The notes: generated by a model not told the origin, from the letters alone. Shown: positions 45,501 to 54,428, counted from the stretch's first letter. The stretch: DNA of 64,000 bases from Gordonia jinghuaiqii (GCF_014041935.1 NZ_CP059491.1:2108001-2172000), one strand, 5' to 3'. Numbers and translations are program-made.

Positions 45501-48500
45501 GGTTCCGCACGTTTCGATCTCGTGGTCCCGATCTCGGGTGCGTCGGTGCGCATCCCACTGCTTGCCGGTGACAGCCTCCGCGACGGCGGCTCGCCGCTGG
45601 TCGGACTCGACGACGCGTCGACCGCGATGCGCGAGATCCTCACCGTTGCCGCCGGCGGCAGCCTCGCCGATGTCGACGACGGCGTCTCGGTCACGACCGT
45701 GACCTGGCAGCCGGACTCGGTCGCCGACCACGCCGCGGTCACGGGCTTCTCGCTGCCCGCGCACCTGCGCCCCACGACACCGACCGAACCCTTCGGCTTC
45801 GCCGTTCCCGACACCCTCGTCGGCGCCTGCTGGCCCAGCGTCTTCAGCGTCATCGGCGCCGCCCGCACCGATGCCGGCGACCCGGTGGTCGAAGGTCTGC
45901 TCGACCTCGTCCATCTCGATCACGCCATCGTTCTCACCGGTGAGATCCCCACGACAGCAGTCGAATTGACCGTCACCGCCCGAACCGGCGCGGTGCGCGA
46001 CTCCGAGGTCGGCCGTGTGGTCGAGGTGTCGGTGGCCCTCGCCGGTCCGGACGGGCCGATCGCGACGCTCGACGAGCGCTTCGCCATCCGCGGCCGGCTC
46101 GGCGCCGCCGAGCTCACCGACCCGGCCAGGGCCGGCGGCGCGCCCACCGCCGAGCAGCCGGCCACCCGCAAGCTGCTGCGTTCGGCCACCATCACCGCAC
46201 CGAATCGCATGACCGGGTTCGCCGTGGTCTCCGGTGACCGCAACCCCATCCACACCGATGCCGCCGCAGCCAAGCTCGCCGGTCTCGGCGACCCGATCGT
46301 CCACGGCATGTGGCTCTCGGCCGCCGCCCAGCAGGTGGTCACCGCGTCCGACTCGAAGAACCCGACACCGTCGCCGCGTCCGCTGATCGGCTGGACCGCC
46401 CGGTATCTGGGGATGGTCCGGCTCGGCGACACGATCACCGTGCGCGTCGATCGCGTGGGCCTCGACAACGGCCGCGAGGTCGTCGAGGTCAGCGCCAAGG
46501 TCGGCGACGACCTGGTCATGAGCGCCACCGGACTGCTGGCCGCGCCGCGCACCGTCTACGCATTCCCCGGTCAGGGCATCCAGAGCAAGGGCATGGGGCT
46601 CGACGCCCGCTCCCGCTCGAAGGCCGCCCGCAAGATCTGGGACCGTGCCGACAAGCACACCCGTGCCGCACTGGGCTTCTCGATCCTGGCCGTCGTGCGC
46701 GACAACCCGACCACCCTGGTCGCGAACGGCACCACCTACAACCATCCCGACGGTGTGCTCTACCTGACGCAGTTCACCCAGGTCGCCATGGCGACGCTCG
46801 GTGTCGCGCAGATCGCCGAACTCAAGGAGGCCGGCGGGTTCGTCGAAGACGCCATCACCTGTGGTCACTCCGTCGGTGAGTACAACGCCCTGGCCGCCTG
46901 CGCCGGTGTCCTCCCGCTCGAGGCCGTCCTCGAGGTCGTCTTCCAGCGCGGCGAGGCGATGCACCACCTGGTCCCGCGAGATGAGCAGGGCCGCAGCGAC
47001 TACCGGCTGGCGGCCATCCGGCCCAGCCAGTTCGGCCTGGCCGACTCGGAGGTCACCGAGTTCGTCTCCGGGGTCGGTGAGGCCGCGGGCGAATTCCTCG
47101 AGGTCGTCAACCTCAACCTGCTCGGTTCGCAGTACGCGATCGCCGGCACGGTCCGCGGACTCGAGTACCTCGAGACCGAGATCGATCGTCGCCGTGCGGA
47201 GTTCGGTGGCAAGCGGGCGTTCATCGTGATCCCGGGGATCGACGTGCCGTTCCACTCCAGCGTCCTGCGCGCCGGTGTGCCGGAGTTCCGCGGCAAGCTC
47301 GCCGAGCTGCTGCCCGCCGACATCGACATCGACATCCTGATCGGGCGCTACATCCCGAACCTGGTGCCGCGTCTGTTCAACCTCGGACGTGACTTCGTCG
47401 AGGAGATCGCGGCTCTGGTGCCGTCCGATCCGCTCGACGCCGTGCTGGCCGACTGGGAGAGCTGGGAGGCCACGCCGAACGAGCTGGCCCGCGTCATCCT
47501 CATCGAGCTGCTCGCCTGGCAGTTCGCCAGCCCGGTGCGCTGGATCGAGACCCAGGAGCTGCTGTTCAGCGGTCCCGAGCGCAATGGGCTCGGCGTGCAG
47601 CGCTTCGTCGAGATCGGTCTGAAGGGCGCCCCGACCCTGTCGGGCCTGGCGACCAACACCCTCAAGCTCGACGACTACGCCGGTGCCACCACCGAGGTCG
47701 TCAACGTCGAACGCGACTCCGACGTCATCCTGGCCAAGGACGCCGGCCACGAGCCCGACGAGGACGAGATCGAGACGCCCGCGGCGGCTCCCGCCGCCCA
47801 GTCCGCAGCAGCACCGGCCGCAGCGGCACCGGCACCGGCCGCACCGGTCGCACCGGCCGGTGGGCCTCGCCCCGACGACATCACGTTCACGCCGTCCGAC
47901 GCGGTCAAGTCTGTGATCGCGCTGTGGACCAAGATGCGCGTGGATCAGATCGGTCCGGCCGACACCATCGAGGCGCTGTGCGACGGTGTGTCCTCACGCC
48001 GCAACCAGCTCCTCCTCGACATCGGCGGCGAGCTCGGTCTCGGCGCCATCGACGGGGCGGCCGAGGCCGACATGGTCGCGCTGTCCTCGACGGTGGAGAC
48101 CCTCGCCCGCGGTTACCGTCCGCTGGGCCCGGTCCTCACCGATGCGGTGAGCGACCAGATCCGCAAGGTCCTCGGCCCGCTGGGCAAGCGCCAGAACTAC
48201 ATCACCGATCGGGTCGCCGGCACCTGGCAGCTCGGCACCGGCTGGGGACTGCACACCACGGTGGCCCTGGCGCTGGGCTCCCGCGACGGCGCCTCTGTCC
48301 GCGGTGAGGCACTCGGAAACCTGCTCGACGGCCCCCTCGCCAACCCCGAGGCACTCGACGCGCTCATCGACAAGGCGGTCACCGCGGTCGGTGCGCTCAA
48401 GGGCATCCCGGTGAGCAAGCCGGCCGCCGAATCCGGCGGTGGCGCAACGGTCGACGCGGCCGCGCTCGGAGAGTTCACCGAGCAGATCACGGGCCGCTCG

Positions 48501-51500
48501 GGTGCGCTCGCCTCCGCGGCGTACACCCTGCTGGACAAGCTGGGGCTGTCCGAGGTCGCCGACCTCGCCGAGGCCGCCGCCGACCCGAACGCCGAGCTCG
48601 CCGAACTGGTCAGCGCCGAACTGGGCTCGGACTGGGCCCGCACCGTCGCGCCGGCGTTCGACGCAGCCAAGGTCGTCCTCATCGACGACCGCTGGGCCAC
48701 CTGCCGCGAGGACCTCGTCCGCATCTGGCTGACCGACGAGCACGAACTCGACGGTGACTTCGAGGGCGTGGTCCGCGGCTTCGCCGGTTCGGGCAACACC
48801 GTCGCCGAGCACGCCACCTGGTGGCAGGGCAAGGCGCTCGCCGCGGGGAACGCCGTGCACGCCAAGGTTTTCGGTGCCATCGCGCATGTCGCCGAGGCGC
48901 CCGAGAACGGTGTCCACAGCGGCGAGATCGCCGTGGTGACCGGCGCCAGCAAGGGGTCGATCGCCGCGGGTGTGGTCGCCGGGCTGCTCGCAGGCGGTGC
49001 AACGGTGATCGCCACGACGTCACGCCTGAACTCCGAGCGGCTCGCGTTCTACAAGAAGCTCTATCGCGAGAACGCACGCACCGGTGCCGCGCTGTGGATC
49101 GCCCCGGCGAACATGGCGTCCTACAACGACGTCGACGACCTCGTCGAGTGGATTGCGGCCGAGCAGACCGAGAACCTGGGTGGCACGACGGCGGTCGTGA
49201 AGCCCGCGATGAAGCCGACCATGTTGTTCCCGTTCGCCGCGCCGCGGGTGGCCGGTGACCTCACCGATGCCGGCGGTCGCGCCGAGCTGGAGATGAAGGT
49301 CCTCCTCTGGTCGGTGGAGCGGCTCATCGCCGGTCTCGCCGAGGTCCACTCCGATCACGACATCGCGGCCCGTGTGCACGTCGTCCTGCCCGGTTCCCCC
49401 AACCGTGGCATGTTCGGCGGCGACGGCGCCTACGGCGAGAGCAAGGCCGCGCTGGACGCGCTCGTGCGTCGCTGGTCGGCCGAGGAGTCGTGGGGTTCGA
49501 AGACCACGCTCGCCCACGCGCTGATCGGTTGGGTGCGCGGCACCGGCCTGATGGGTCACAACGACGGCATCGTCGAGACCGTCGAGGCCGCGGGTGTCCG
49601 CACCTGGAGCACCGAGGAGATGGCAGCCAACCTGCTGACGCTGTGCACCCCCGAACAGCGTGCGGCGGCGGCCGACGCGCCGATCCTGGCCGATTTCACC
49701 GGCGGGCTCGACTCCTCGATCGACCTCAAGGCCCTCACCGCGGACGCGGCGGCCGCTCCTGAGGCCGACGACGTCGAGGCAACCGAGGCCGCTACCGTCG
49801 CAGCACTTCCGGCACCTGCTCGCGCACCGCGCAGCATGCGACCTGAGTGGCCGGCAATCGACGCCCGTCCGGAGGACCTGGTTGTCATCGTCGGGGCCGG
49901 CGAGCTCGGACCCTACGGATCGGCGCGCACCCGCTTCGAAATGGAGGTCGACGAGAAGCTCTCGGCGGCAGGCGTTCTCGAGCTGGCGTGGAACACCGGT
50001 CTGATCAACTGGGATTCGGCGCCCAAGCCGGGCTGGTATGACACCGAATCCGGTGATCCGGTGCCGGAGAGTGAGATCGCCGAGCGCTACCACGACGAGG
50101 TCGTCTCGCGCTGCGGTATCCGCCGCTACGCCGACGACGGGGCCATGGTCGACAACACCTCGCCGCTGCTCACCTCGGTGTTCATCGACGAGGACCTGAC
50201 CTTCACCGTCAACTCCGAGGCCGAGGCCCGTGCCTTCGCGAGTGCGAACCCCGAGAAGACGCGGGTGGCGCAGAACGCCGACGGCGACTGGCAGGTGACC
50301 CGGCTGGCGGGCACCGAGATCCGCGTCCCGCGCAAGTTCTCGCTGACCCGGACCGTCGGCGGTCAGATCCCGACCGGCTTCGACCCGACCCGCTGGGGAG
50401 TCACCCCGGACATGGCGGAGTCGATCGACCGGGTGGCGTTGTGGAACCTGGTCGCCACCGTCGACGCGTTCCTGTCGTCGGGATTCACCCCCAGTGAGCT
50501 GATGCGGTGGGTGCACCCCGGTCTGGTGGCCAACACCCAGGGCACCGGTATGGGCGGGATGACCTCGATGCGCGATCTCTACGTCAACACCCTGCTCGGT
50601 GAGGCCAACGCCAACGACATCCTGCAGGAGGCACTGCCGAACATCGTTGCCGCACACGTGGTCCAGTCCTATGTGGGCAGCTACGGCGCGATGATCCATC
50701 CGGTCGCGGCCTGCGCCACGGCTGCGGTGTCGGTCGAGGAGGGCGTCGACAAGATCCGCCTCGGCAAAGCGCTGTTCGCGGTGGCCGGCGGCTTCGACGA
50801 CCTCGGTATCGAGGGCATCGTCGGCTTCGGCGCGATGTCGGCGACCGCGGATTCGGCGAAGATGACCGCACGTGGCATCGACGACCGCCGGTTCTCCCGG
50901 GCCAACGACCGTCGACGCGGCGGTTTCGTCGAGTCGGCCGGCGGCGGCACGATCCTGCTGGCACGCGGCGATGTGGCGGCGCAGATGGGTCTGCCGGTCC
51001 TCGGTGTGGTGGCCTGGGCGCAGAGCTTCGGTGACGGCGTGCACACCTCGATCCCCGCCCCGGGGCTCGGTGCGCTGGGTGCGGCGCGCGGTGCACTGTC
51101 CTCGCCGCTGTCCTGTGCACTCAGTGCGCTGGGCGTCAGCGCCGACGATGTCGCGGTGGTCTCCAAGCACGACACCTCGACAAAGGCCAACGACCCCAAC
51201 GAGTCCGAGCTCCACGAGCGTCTCGCCACGGCGATCGGGCGCGGCACGGGTGCACCGCTGTTCGTGGTCTCGCAGAAGTCGCTGACCGGTCACGCCAAGG
51301 GCGGCGCCGCCGCCTTCCAGCTGATCGGCCTGTGCCAGATGCTGCGCGACGGCGTCATCCCGCCCAACCGCAGCCTCGACTGCGTCGACGAGAAGATGGC
51401 CGAGTACCCGCATCTGGTGTGGCCGCGCGAGACCCTGCAGCTCGGTGAGCGCTTCCCGCTCAAGGCCGGCCTGCTGACGAGCCTCGGCTTCGGTCACGTG

Positions 51501-51821
51501 TCCGGGCTGATCGCGGTGGTCCATCCGGAGGCGTTCATCGCCTCGCTGGCACCCGAGGACCGCGACTCCTACCGCCGGCGCGCCGATGAGCGGGCCCGAC
51601 TGGGCAGCCAGCGCTTCCTGCAGTCGATCTGCGGTGGCGAACCGGCCTACCAGCGCCCGGCCAACCGTCGCTTCGACGAGTCGGTCGACGAGCACGACGC
51701 CGAGGCGGGCATGCTCCTCGATCCTTCGGTCCGACTCGACGGTGGCGTCGACGGCGCGGATGTCTACGGTGTGGATGTCCACGGCGCGAACGTCTCCGGC
51801 GCGGCGCCGGCGGCTCGGTGA
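42537..51821 (+). CDS. fas: Type I fatty acid synthase (single chain)
   Basis: 3094 residues, close to mycobacterial FAS-I. In order: acetyltransferase (S148 in GHSQG), enoyl reductase (AELAGGGQVTED near 456, GGRAGGHHSWEDLD), dehydratase hot-dog (GDRNPIHTD near 1233), malonyl/palmitoyl transferase (S1445 in GHSVGEY), ACP (S1819 in DGVSSRRNQ, phosphopantetheine site), ketoreductase (VVTGASKGSI near 2132) and ketosynthase (C2726 in AACATAAV, H2878, H2919). It makes C16-C26 acyl-CoA, the precursors of mycolates. TTG 42537 is the start, with AGGAG six bases before it. The C-terminus carries a G-x-D-V-x repeat tail after the last conserved block. It overlaps acpS. Confidence 0.97.
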   Translation: MTVDQFRTGSQGAAGADRPATTLIERLTDGEPYAISFGGQGGAWLPTLAELVVDADLEHRIAKIVESADRLVDPVADELVVARAEGFHPLAWVHAHDAGEEVPAEVTLADFTLSGPGVLLTQLAAIEALRKQGLDTTALTPGAVVGHSQGSLATDAVGAGGRVAESGQGLLLAVAHLIGAAGSLIARRRGLGVTTDGTPMLAVGNISPARVEEILAEYRAGLPESDRTTAPVVSIKNSRNALVLSGAPRHLAAFAALCERIAAAEADRRKRKLTGGAPFAPKFDQLQVSVAFHHPAMAEAVELVAAWADRCGIDRDIATRHAHDILVAPVDWVASIDEVVAGGARWILDFGPGDIATRLTSALVRGQGVGLVPAALRVGQRNLFSPGGVPEVAAPWSQFAPTLVELPDGRTVVETSFTRLTGRSPMLLAGMTPTTVDPAIVAAAANAGHWAELAGGGQVTEDIFAGNIATLTDLLEPGREAQFNALFLDPYLWKLQLGGKRIVQKARAQGAPLDGVIVSAGIPELEDAVALVDEFVDAGLRFVAFKPGTVEQIRSVIRIAAEVPHHPIIVQIEGGRAGGHHSWEDLDDLLLATYGELRARPNVVICVGGGIGTPERASEYLTGNWAEGYGYPLMPLDGILIGTAAMAAKEATTTPAVKQLLVETAGIDEWIGAGHATAGMASGRSQLGADIHEVDNTASRCGRLLDEVAGDAEAVAARRDEIIAAMADTAKPYFGDVAGMTYREWLDRYATLAVGDPQGDQVPWADITWQQRFVEMLQRTEARMNPKDSGPIPTMFADLAATVDPHAAIDALGSVYREIDSDILHPADVSFFFELCRTPGKPVNFVPVIDKDVRRWWRSDSLWQAHDPRYAADAVCVIPGPVAVAGITRVDEPVGELLDRFEARVVTDLQTAGERSTAVASRHRAGLVEEAGLLSAVLESDDVSWTGRIVPSPIALLGDRDAWTVVGPERAEHAPTGAVLEQVTPLDGGSARFDLVVPISGASVRIPLLAGDSLRDGGSPLVGLDDASTAMREILTVAAGGSLADVDDGVSVTTVTWQPDSVADHAAVTGFSLPAHLRPTTPTEPFGFAVPDTLVGACWPSVFSVIGAARTDAGDPVVEGLLDLVHLDHAIVLTGEIPTTAVELTVTARTGAVRDSEVGRVVEVSVALAGPDGPIATLDERFAIRGRLGAAELTDPARAGGAPTAEQPATRKLLRSATITAPNRMTGFAVVSGDRNPIHTDAAAAKLAGLGDPIVHGMWLSAAAQQVVTASDSKNPTPSPRPLIGWTARYLGMVRLGDTITVRVDRVGLDNGREVVEVSAKVGDDLVMSATGLLAAPRTVYAFPGQGIQSKGMGLDARSRSKAARKIWDRADKHTRAALGFSILAVVRDNPTTLVANGTTYNHPDGVLYLTQFTQVAMATLGVAQIAELKEAGGFVEDAITCGHSVGEYNALAACAGVLPLEAVLEVVFQRGEAMHHLVPRDEQGRSDYRLAAIRPSQFGLADSEVTEFVSGVGEAAGEFLEVVNLNLLGSQYAIAGTVRGLEYLETEIDRRRAEFGGKRAFIVIPGIDVPFHSSVLRAGVPEFRGKLAELLPADIDIDILIGRYIPNLVPRLFNLGRDFVEEIAALVPSDPLDAVLADWESWEATPNELARVILIELLAWQFASPVRWIETQELLFSGPERNGLGVQRFVEIGLKGAPTLSGLATNTLKLDDYAGATTEVVNVERDSDVILAKDAGHEPDEDEIETPAAAPAAQSAAAPAAAAPAPAAPVAPAGGPRPDDITFTPSDAVKSVIALWTKMRVDQIGPADTIEALCDGVSSRRNQLLLDIGGELGLGAIDGAAEADMVALSSTVETLARGYRPLGPVLTDAVSDQIRKVLGPLGKRQNYITDRVAGTWQLGTGWGLHTTVALALGSRDGASVRGEALGNLLDGPLANPEALDALIDKAVTAVGALKGIPVSKPAAESGGGATVDAAALGEFTEQITGRSGALASAAYTLLDKLGLSEVADLAEAAADPNAELAELVSAELGSDWARTVAPAFDAAKVVLIDDRWATCREDLVRIWLTDEHELDGDFEGVVRGFAGSGNTVAEHATWWQGKALAAGNAVHAKVFGAIAHVAEAPENGVHSGEIAVVTGASKGSIAAGVVAGLLAGGATVIATTSRLNSERLAFYKKLYRENARTGAALWIAPANMASYNDVDDLVEWIAAEQTENLGGTTAVVKPAMKPTMLFPFAAPRVAGDLTDAGGRAELEMKVLLWSVERLIAGLAEVHSDHDIAARVHVVLPGSPNRGMFGGDGAYGESKAALDALVRRWSAEESWGSKTTLAHALIGWVRGTGLMGHNDGIVETVEAAGVRTWSTEEMAANLLTLCTPEQRAAAADAPILADFTGGLDSSIDLKALTADAAAAPEADDVEATEAATVAALPAPARAPRSMRPEWPAIDARPEDLVVIVGAGELGPYGSARTRFEMEVDEKLSAAGVLELAWNTGLINWDSAPKPGWYDTESGDPVPESEIAERYHDEVVSRCGIRRYADDGAMVDNTSPLLTSVFIDEDLTFTVNSEAEARAFASANPEKTRVAQNADGDWQVTRLAGTEIRVPRKFSLTRTVGGQIPTGFDPTRWGVTPDMAESIDRVALWNLVATVDAFLSSGFTPSELMRWVHPGLVANTQGTGMGGMTSMRDLYVNTLLGEANANDILQEALPNIVAAHVVQSYVGSYGAMIHPVAACATAAVSVEEGVDKIRLGKALFAVAGGFDDLGIEGIVGFGAMSATADSAKMTARGIDDRRFSRANDRRRGGFVESAGGGTILLARGDVAAQMGLPVLGVVAWAQSFGDGVHTSIPAPGLGALGAARGALSSPLSCALSALGVSADDVAVVSKHDTSTKANDPNESELHERLATAIGRGTGAPLFVVSQKSLTGHAKGGAAAFQLIGLCQMLRDGVIPPNRSLDCVDEKMAEYPHLVWPRETLQLGERFPLKAGLLTSLGFGHVSGLIAVVHPEAFIASLAPEDRDSYRRRADERARLGSQRFLQSICGGEPAYQRPANRRFDESVDEHDAEAGMLLDPSVRLDGGVDGADVYGVDVHGANVSGAAPAAR
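51753..51812. repeat. Four 15-bp repeats encoding the FAS-I C-terminal tail
   Basis: Units start at 51753, 51768, 51783 and 51798: GGCGCGGATGTCTAC, GGTGTGGATGTCCAC, GGCGCGAACGTCTCC and GGCGCGGCGCCGGCG. They encode G-A-D-V-Y, G-V-D-V-H, G-A-N-V-S and G-A-A-P-A. Confidence 0.88.
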
Positions 51822-52255
51822 CGGCCGCCGACGTCGACACCGGTGAGACGAGTCAAGACCAGATGAGTGTGCTCGGTGTGGGGATCGACATCGTGTCGAT
51901 CCCGGAGTTCGACCAGCAACTCCGGCAGCCGGGTACGACGTTCGCCGACCGTTTCACGGTCGGTGAGCGTCGGGACTCGGCTGCCGGAACCGGCGACGAC
52001 GCACGGCATCTCGCGGCACGCTGGGCGGCCAAGGAAGCCGTGGTGAAAGCCTGGTCGGTGAGTCGGTTCTCGAGATCGCCGCTGCTGCCGTTGATCCGGC
52101 ACAGCGACATCGAGGTGGTCACCGACAACTGGGGACGGCCGGCCATCCGGCTCTCCGGTGAGATCGGTGAGCACCTGCGGGGGACGAACGTTCATGTGTC
52201 GCTGACACACGACGGGGACACCGCCGCCGCGGTCGCCATCCTCGAGGGCAAGTGA
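51818..52255 (+). CDS. acpS: Holo-[acyl-carrier-protein] synthase (FAS-I phosphopantetheinyl transferase)
   Basis: 145 residues. D24 (GVGIDIVSI) and E73/K77 (WAAKEAVVKAWS) are the magnesium/CoA-binding residues of AcpS. It transfers 4'-phosphopantetheine from CoA to the ACP serine of FAS-I. GTG 51818 overlaps the fas stop by four bases, so the synthase and its activator are made together. A perfect hairpin terminator follows. Confidence 0.95.
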   Translation: MTAADVDTGETSQDQMSVLGVGIDIVSIPEFDQQLRQPGTTFADRFTVGERRDSAAGTGDDARHLAARWAAKEAVVKAWSVSRFSRSPLLPLIRHSDIEVVTDNWGRPAIRLSGEIGEHLRGTNVHVSLTHDGDTAAAVAILEGK

Positions 52256-52262
52256 CCGACCA

Positions 52263-52294
52263 CGCCACGCCGTGCCGTCGAGCACGGCGTGGCG
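52263..52294. terminator. Bidirectional hairpin terminator
   Basis: CGCCACGCCGTGC (52263-52275) and GCACGGCGTGGCG (52282-52294) form a perfect 13-bp stem around CGTCGA. It lies between convergent acpS and the TetR gene. Confidence 0.75.
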
Positions 52295-52301
52295 GAGGGC
52301 G

Positions 52302-52931
52302 TCAGACCGCGGTCGACTCCTCCATGAGCAGGTAGCCCGCGAGCATCCGCTTGAGTTCGGTGACGGTCTCGTCGTGATCGTGTCCGTCCTGCACGGAGAA
52401 ACTCAACAACGAGTACGCGGTGTGGACGAGCACCTGCGACATCATCTCGCGGCGTTCGCGCTGAGATGGTGTGAGCGGGGCGATGATCCGCGCCACCTGC
52501 TCGGCGAGGACCCGTTCGTTCATCGAGGCGGTGGCGCGTGTGGCCGGCGTCGACTGCACCGCCAGCCACACCGCACGGCGGGACGGATCGGTGCGCCACA
52601 GCGCCGCGAGGTGATCGAGGAACTTCTCCAGCAGACTCGGCCACTCGAGCGAGGGCACCTCGCTGGCGAATGCGGTCAGTTCTTCCCGGACGTCGACGGT
52701 GTCCTGCCGGTCGAGCTCACACACGATGACGTACTTGTTCGCGAAGTACTGGTAGAGCGTCCCGATGGGTACCTCCGCGCGCGTCGCGATCTCCTCACAC
52801 GTCAGCGATTCGAATCCGACGTCGATCAGCAGATCCCGGGCCGCCTCGAGCATCGCCTGGAACTTGCGTTTGCTGCGTTCCTGCGTCGGCCGCTTGCGCG
52901 GAACCAGCGGTTCGGCGGACTCGGTCATCAT
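52302..52931 (-). CDS. TetR/AcrR family transcriptional regulator
   Basis: 209 residues. The N-terminal helix-turn-helix is RSKRKFQAMLEAARDLL through CEEIATRAEVPIGTLYQYFANK. The C-terminal domain is unassigned and likely binds a hydrophobic ligand. It does not resemble M. tuberculosis FasR as I remember it, so its position beside fas-acpS is suggestive only. The start is ATG 52931 or 52928. The only ribosome-binding-like sequence (AGGGA) belongs to the upstream tandem repeat. Confidence 0.88.
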   Translation of the reverse strand: MMTESAEPLVPRKRPTQERSKRKFQAMLEAARDLLIDVGFESLTCEEIATRAEVPIGTLYQYFANKYVIVCELDRQDTVDVREELTAFASEVPSLEWPSLLEKFLDHLAALWRTDPSRRAVWLAVQSTPATRATASMNERVLAEQVARIIAPLTPSQRERREMMSQVLVHTAYSLLSFSVQDGHDHDETVTELKRMLAGYLLMEESTAV

Positions 52932-52934
52932 CGT

Positions 52935-53006
52935 TGTCCCTGGTGTCGGTGTCCCTGGTCGTCGGTGTCCCTGGTCGTCGGTGTCCCTGGGTGTCAGTGT
53001 CCCTGG
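52935..53006. repeat. Five 15-16-bp tandem repeats upstream of tetR
   Basis: TGTCCCTGG begins at 52935, 52950, 52966, 52982 and 52998. On the minus strand each unit carries CCAGGGACA, with a Shine-Dalgarno-like AGGGA. The copy nearest the gene sits just before the tetR ATG. The array fills the gap to bcp. Confidence 0.92.
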
Positions 53007-53031
53007 TTGTCGGGGCTCGGTTCTGCCCGCC

Positions 53032-53568
53032 TCAGACCGAGAGGTCTCGTCGCAGCTTCGCCACGTGTCCGGTGGCCCGGACGTTGTACTGCGCCAGGGC
53101 GATCGTGCCGTCGGTGTCGACGAGGAACGTCGACCGGATGACGCCGGTGACCGTCTTGCCGTACATCTTCTTCTCCCCGAAGGCGCCCCACGCGGTGAGC
53201 ACCTTCTTCTCTGGATCGCTCAGCAGCGGGAACGTCAGACCCTCGGATTCGACGAACTTCGCGAGCTTGGCCGGCTTGTCGGGGGAGATGCCGAGCACGG
53301 CGATCCCGGCGTCGTTCAGCTCCGCGAGATTGTCGCGGAAGTCGCAGGCCTGCTTGGTGCAACCGGGTGTCGCCGCCGCGGGGTAGAAGTAGATGACCAC
53401 TTTCCGGCCGGCGTAATCGGACAACGAGACCTCGTTGCCGTCTGCGTCGGGCAACGTGAATGCCGGAGCGCGATCACCGACGGACAACCGCTGTGGCCCC
53501 GCAGAGGGAGTGCTCGCAGAGGGAGTGCTCGCCGGGGGAGTGCTCTCGGGGGGAGTGCTTGCTGCCAT
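53032..53568 (-). CDS. bcp: Thiol peroxidase of the Bcp/PrxQ group
   Basis: 178 residues. Peroxidatic C70 lies in TPGCTKQAC, with C75 five residues on as the PrxQ-type resolving cysteine. FTLPDADGNEVSLSDY and LLSDPEKKVLTAWGAFGEK are family blocks. It reduces hydroperoxides using thioredoxin. Residues 4-23 are four Ser-Thr-Pro pentapeptides encoded by a 15-bp repeat and are an addition to the usual Bcp N-terminus. ATG 53568 abuts the repeat; a longer frame to 53595 is less likely. Confidence 0.93.
   Translation of the reverse strand: MAASTPPESTPPASTPSASTPSAGPQRLSVGDRAPAFTLPDADGNEVSLSDYAGRKVVIYFYPAAATPGCTKQACDFRDNLAELNDAGIAVLGISPDKPAKLAKFVESEGLTFPLLSDPEKKVLTAWGAFGEKKMYGKTVTGVIRSTFLVDTDGTIALAQYNVRATGHVAKLRRDLSV
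53506..53565. repeat. Four 15-bp tandem repeats at the bcp 5' end
   Basis: GGGAGTGCT units start at 53506, 53521, 53536 and 53551, and end directly against the start codon (53566-53568). On the minus strand they encode S-T-P-P-E, S-T-P-P-A and S-T-P-S-A. Confidence 0.92.
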
Positions 53569-53726
53569 GGGAGCAAGGCTAGTGCATGCCCACATGCGGT
53601 GATGCCGGGATGTCGTAGCATCGAAGCGCTGCCATCGGGCAGGTGATATGGACGGTCACAACAGTGACGGTCAGTGCAGGGAGCGCTGCGCGAGCAGTCA
53701 AACGAGAAGCGCCGGAAGGATGCAAC

Positions 53727-53951
53727 GTGGCCGGAGACACCGAACGTATCGAGCAGGAGATCGCCAAGGCTCGTGAGGACCTCGCCAGCACGCTCGACGC
53801 GTTGGCCGAGCGGACCAATCCGCAGCGACTCGCCGATGACGCCAGGAGCAAGGCGCTCGCGACGCTGCAGACCCCGGCCGTGAAGTACGCGATCGCCGGT
53901 GTGGGCACCCTCGTGTTGCTGCTGGTGGTCCGCAAAGTCGCTTCGAGGTGA
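53727..53951 (+). CDS. DUF3618 small membrane protein
   Basis: 74 residues. The amphipathic RIEQEIAKAREDLASTLDALAERTNPQRLADD is the DUF3618 signature, followed by one membrane span (YAIAGVGTLVLLLVV) and a basic tail. GGAAGGA six bases before GTG 53727 sets the start. It follows divergent bcp as in M. tuberculosis (Rv2521-Rv2520c). The function is unknown. Confidence 0.85.
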   Translation: MAGDTERIEQEIAKAREDLASTLDALAERTNPQRLADDARSKALATLQTPAVKYAIAGVGTLVLLLVVRKVASR

Positions 53952-54036
53952 GCCTGCACCCATGACTTCCCGGTGCGGGGCCCGGACGGCCACGCGCGGC
54001 GTCAAATGGGACCAGAACCCACTCCGACCAGGCGAT

Positions 54037-54066
54037 TTCACTTCTGCCGGACGGGTCCTGTAATGT
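54037..54066 (+). promoter_or_regulatory. Candidate promoter for tRNA-Lys
   Basis: TTCACT (54037-54042), an 18-base spacer and TAATGT (54061-54066), 18 bases before the mature tRNA. Confidence 0.45.
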
Positions 54067-54084
54067 TCCATCTCGCACCGGCAA

Positions 54085-54157
<73 letters not shown>

Positions 54158-54171
54158 CAGAGTCCCACGAG

Positions 54172-54198
54172 ACGCCTCGCAGAAATGCGAGGCGTTTT
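54172..54198 (+). terminator. Rho-independent terminator after tRNA-Lys
   Basis: ACGCCTCGCA and TGCGAGGCGT pair perfectly around a GAAA (GNRA) tetraloop and are followed by TTTT. It is the only classical terminator with a U-tract in the window. Confidence 0.9.
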
Positions 54199-54428
54199 GT
54201 GGTATCTCAGTGAGGTTTCGAGGATCGGATGCGTACGAGCCGTGTGCACCGAGATGGGTCGCCGGATGAACGCCAGGTGAACGGTCGTCGTCGCGGGAGC
54301 GGGACGCGCCACCCGAACGGATGACAGGCAATTCGACGGTCCGAATCTCTCGTACACTGGTTCGAGGTGTCGGCTTCGGGCATCGGGGACCGGCCCATTT
54401 CCGGGTCGGTGGGACAGGCGGGAGTGAT

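Noticed and set aside
42501..51782. Very long open frames on the minus strand (686, 817 and 920 residues) inside fas
   Set aside because: They are antisense shadows caused by high-GC codon bias; their translations are low-complexity Arg/Gly/Asp-rich text without family motifs, while the plus strand encodes an unbroken FAS-I.
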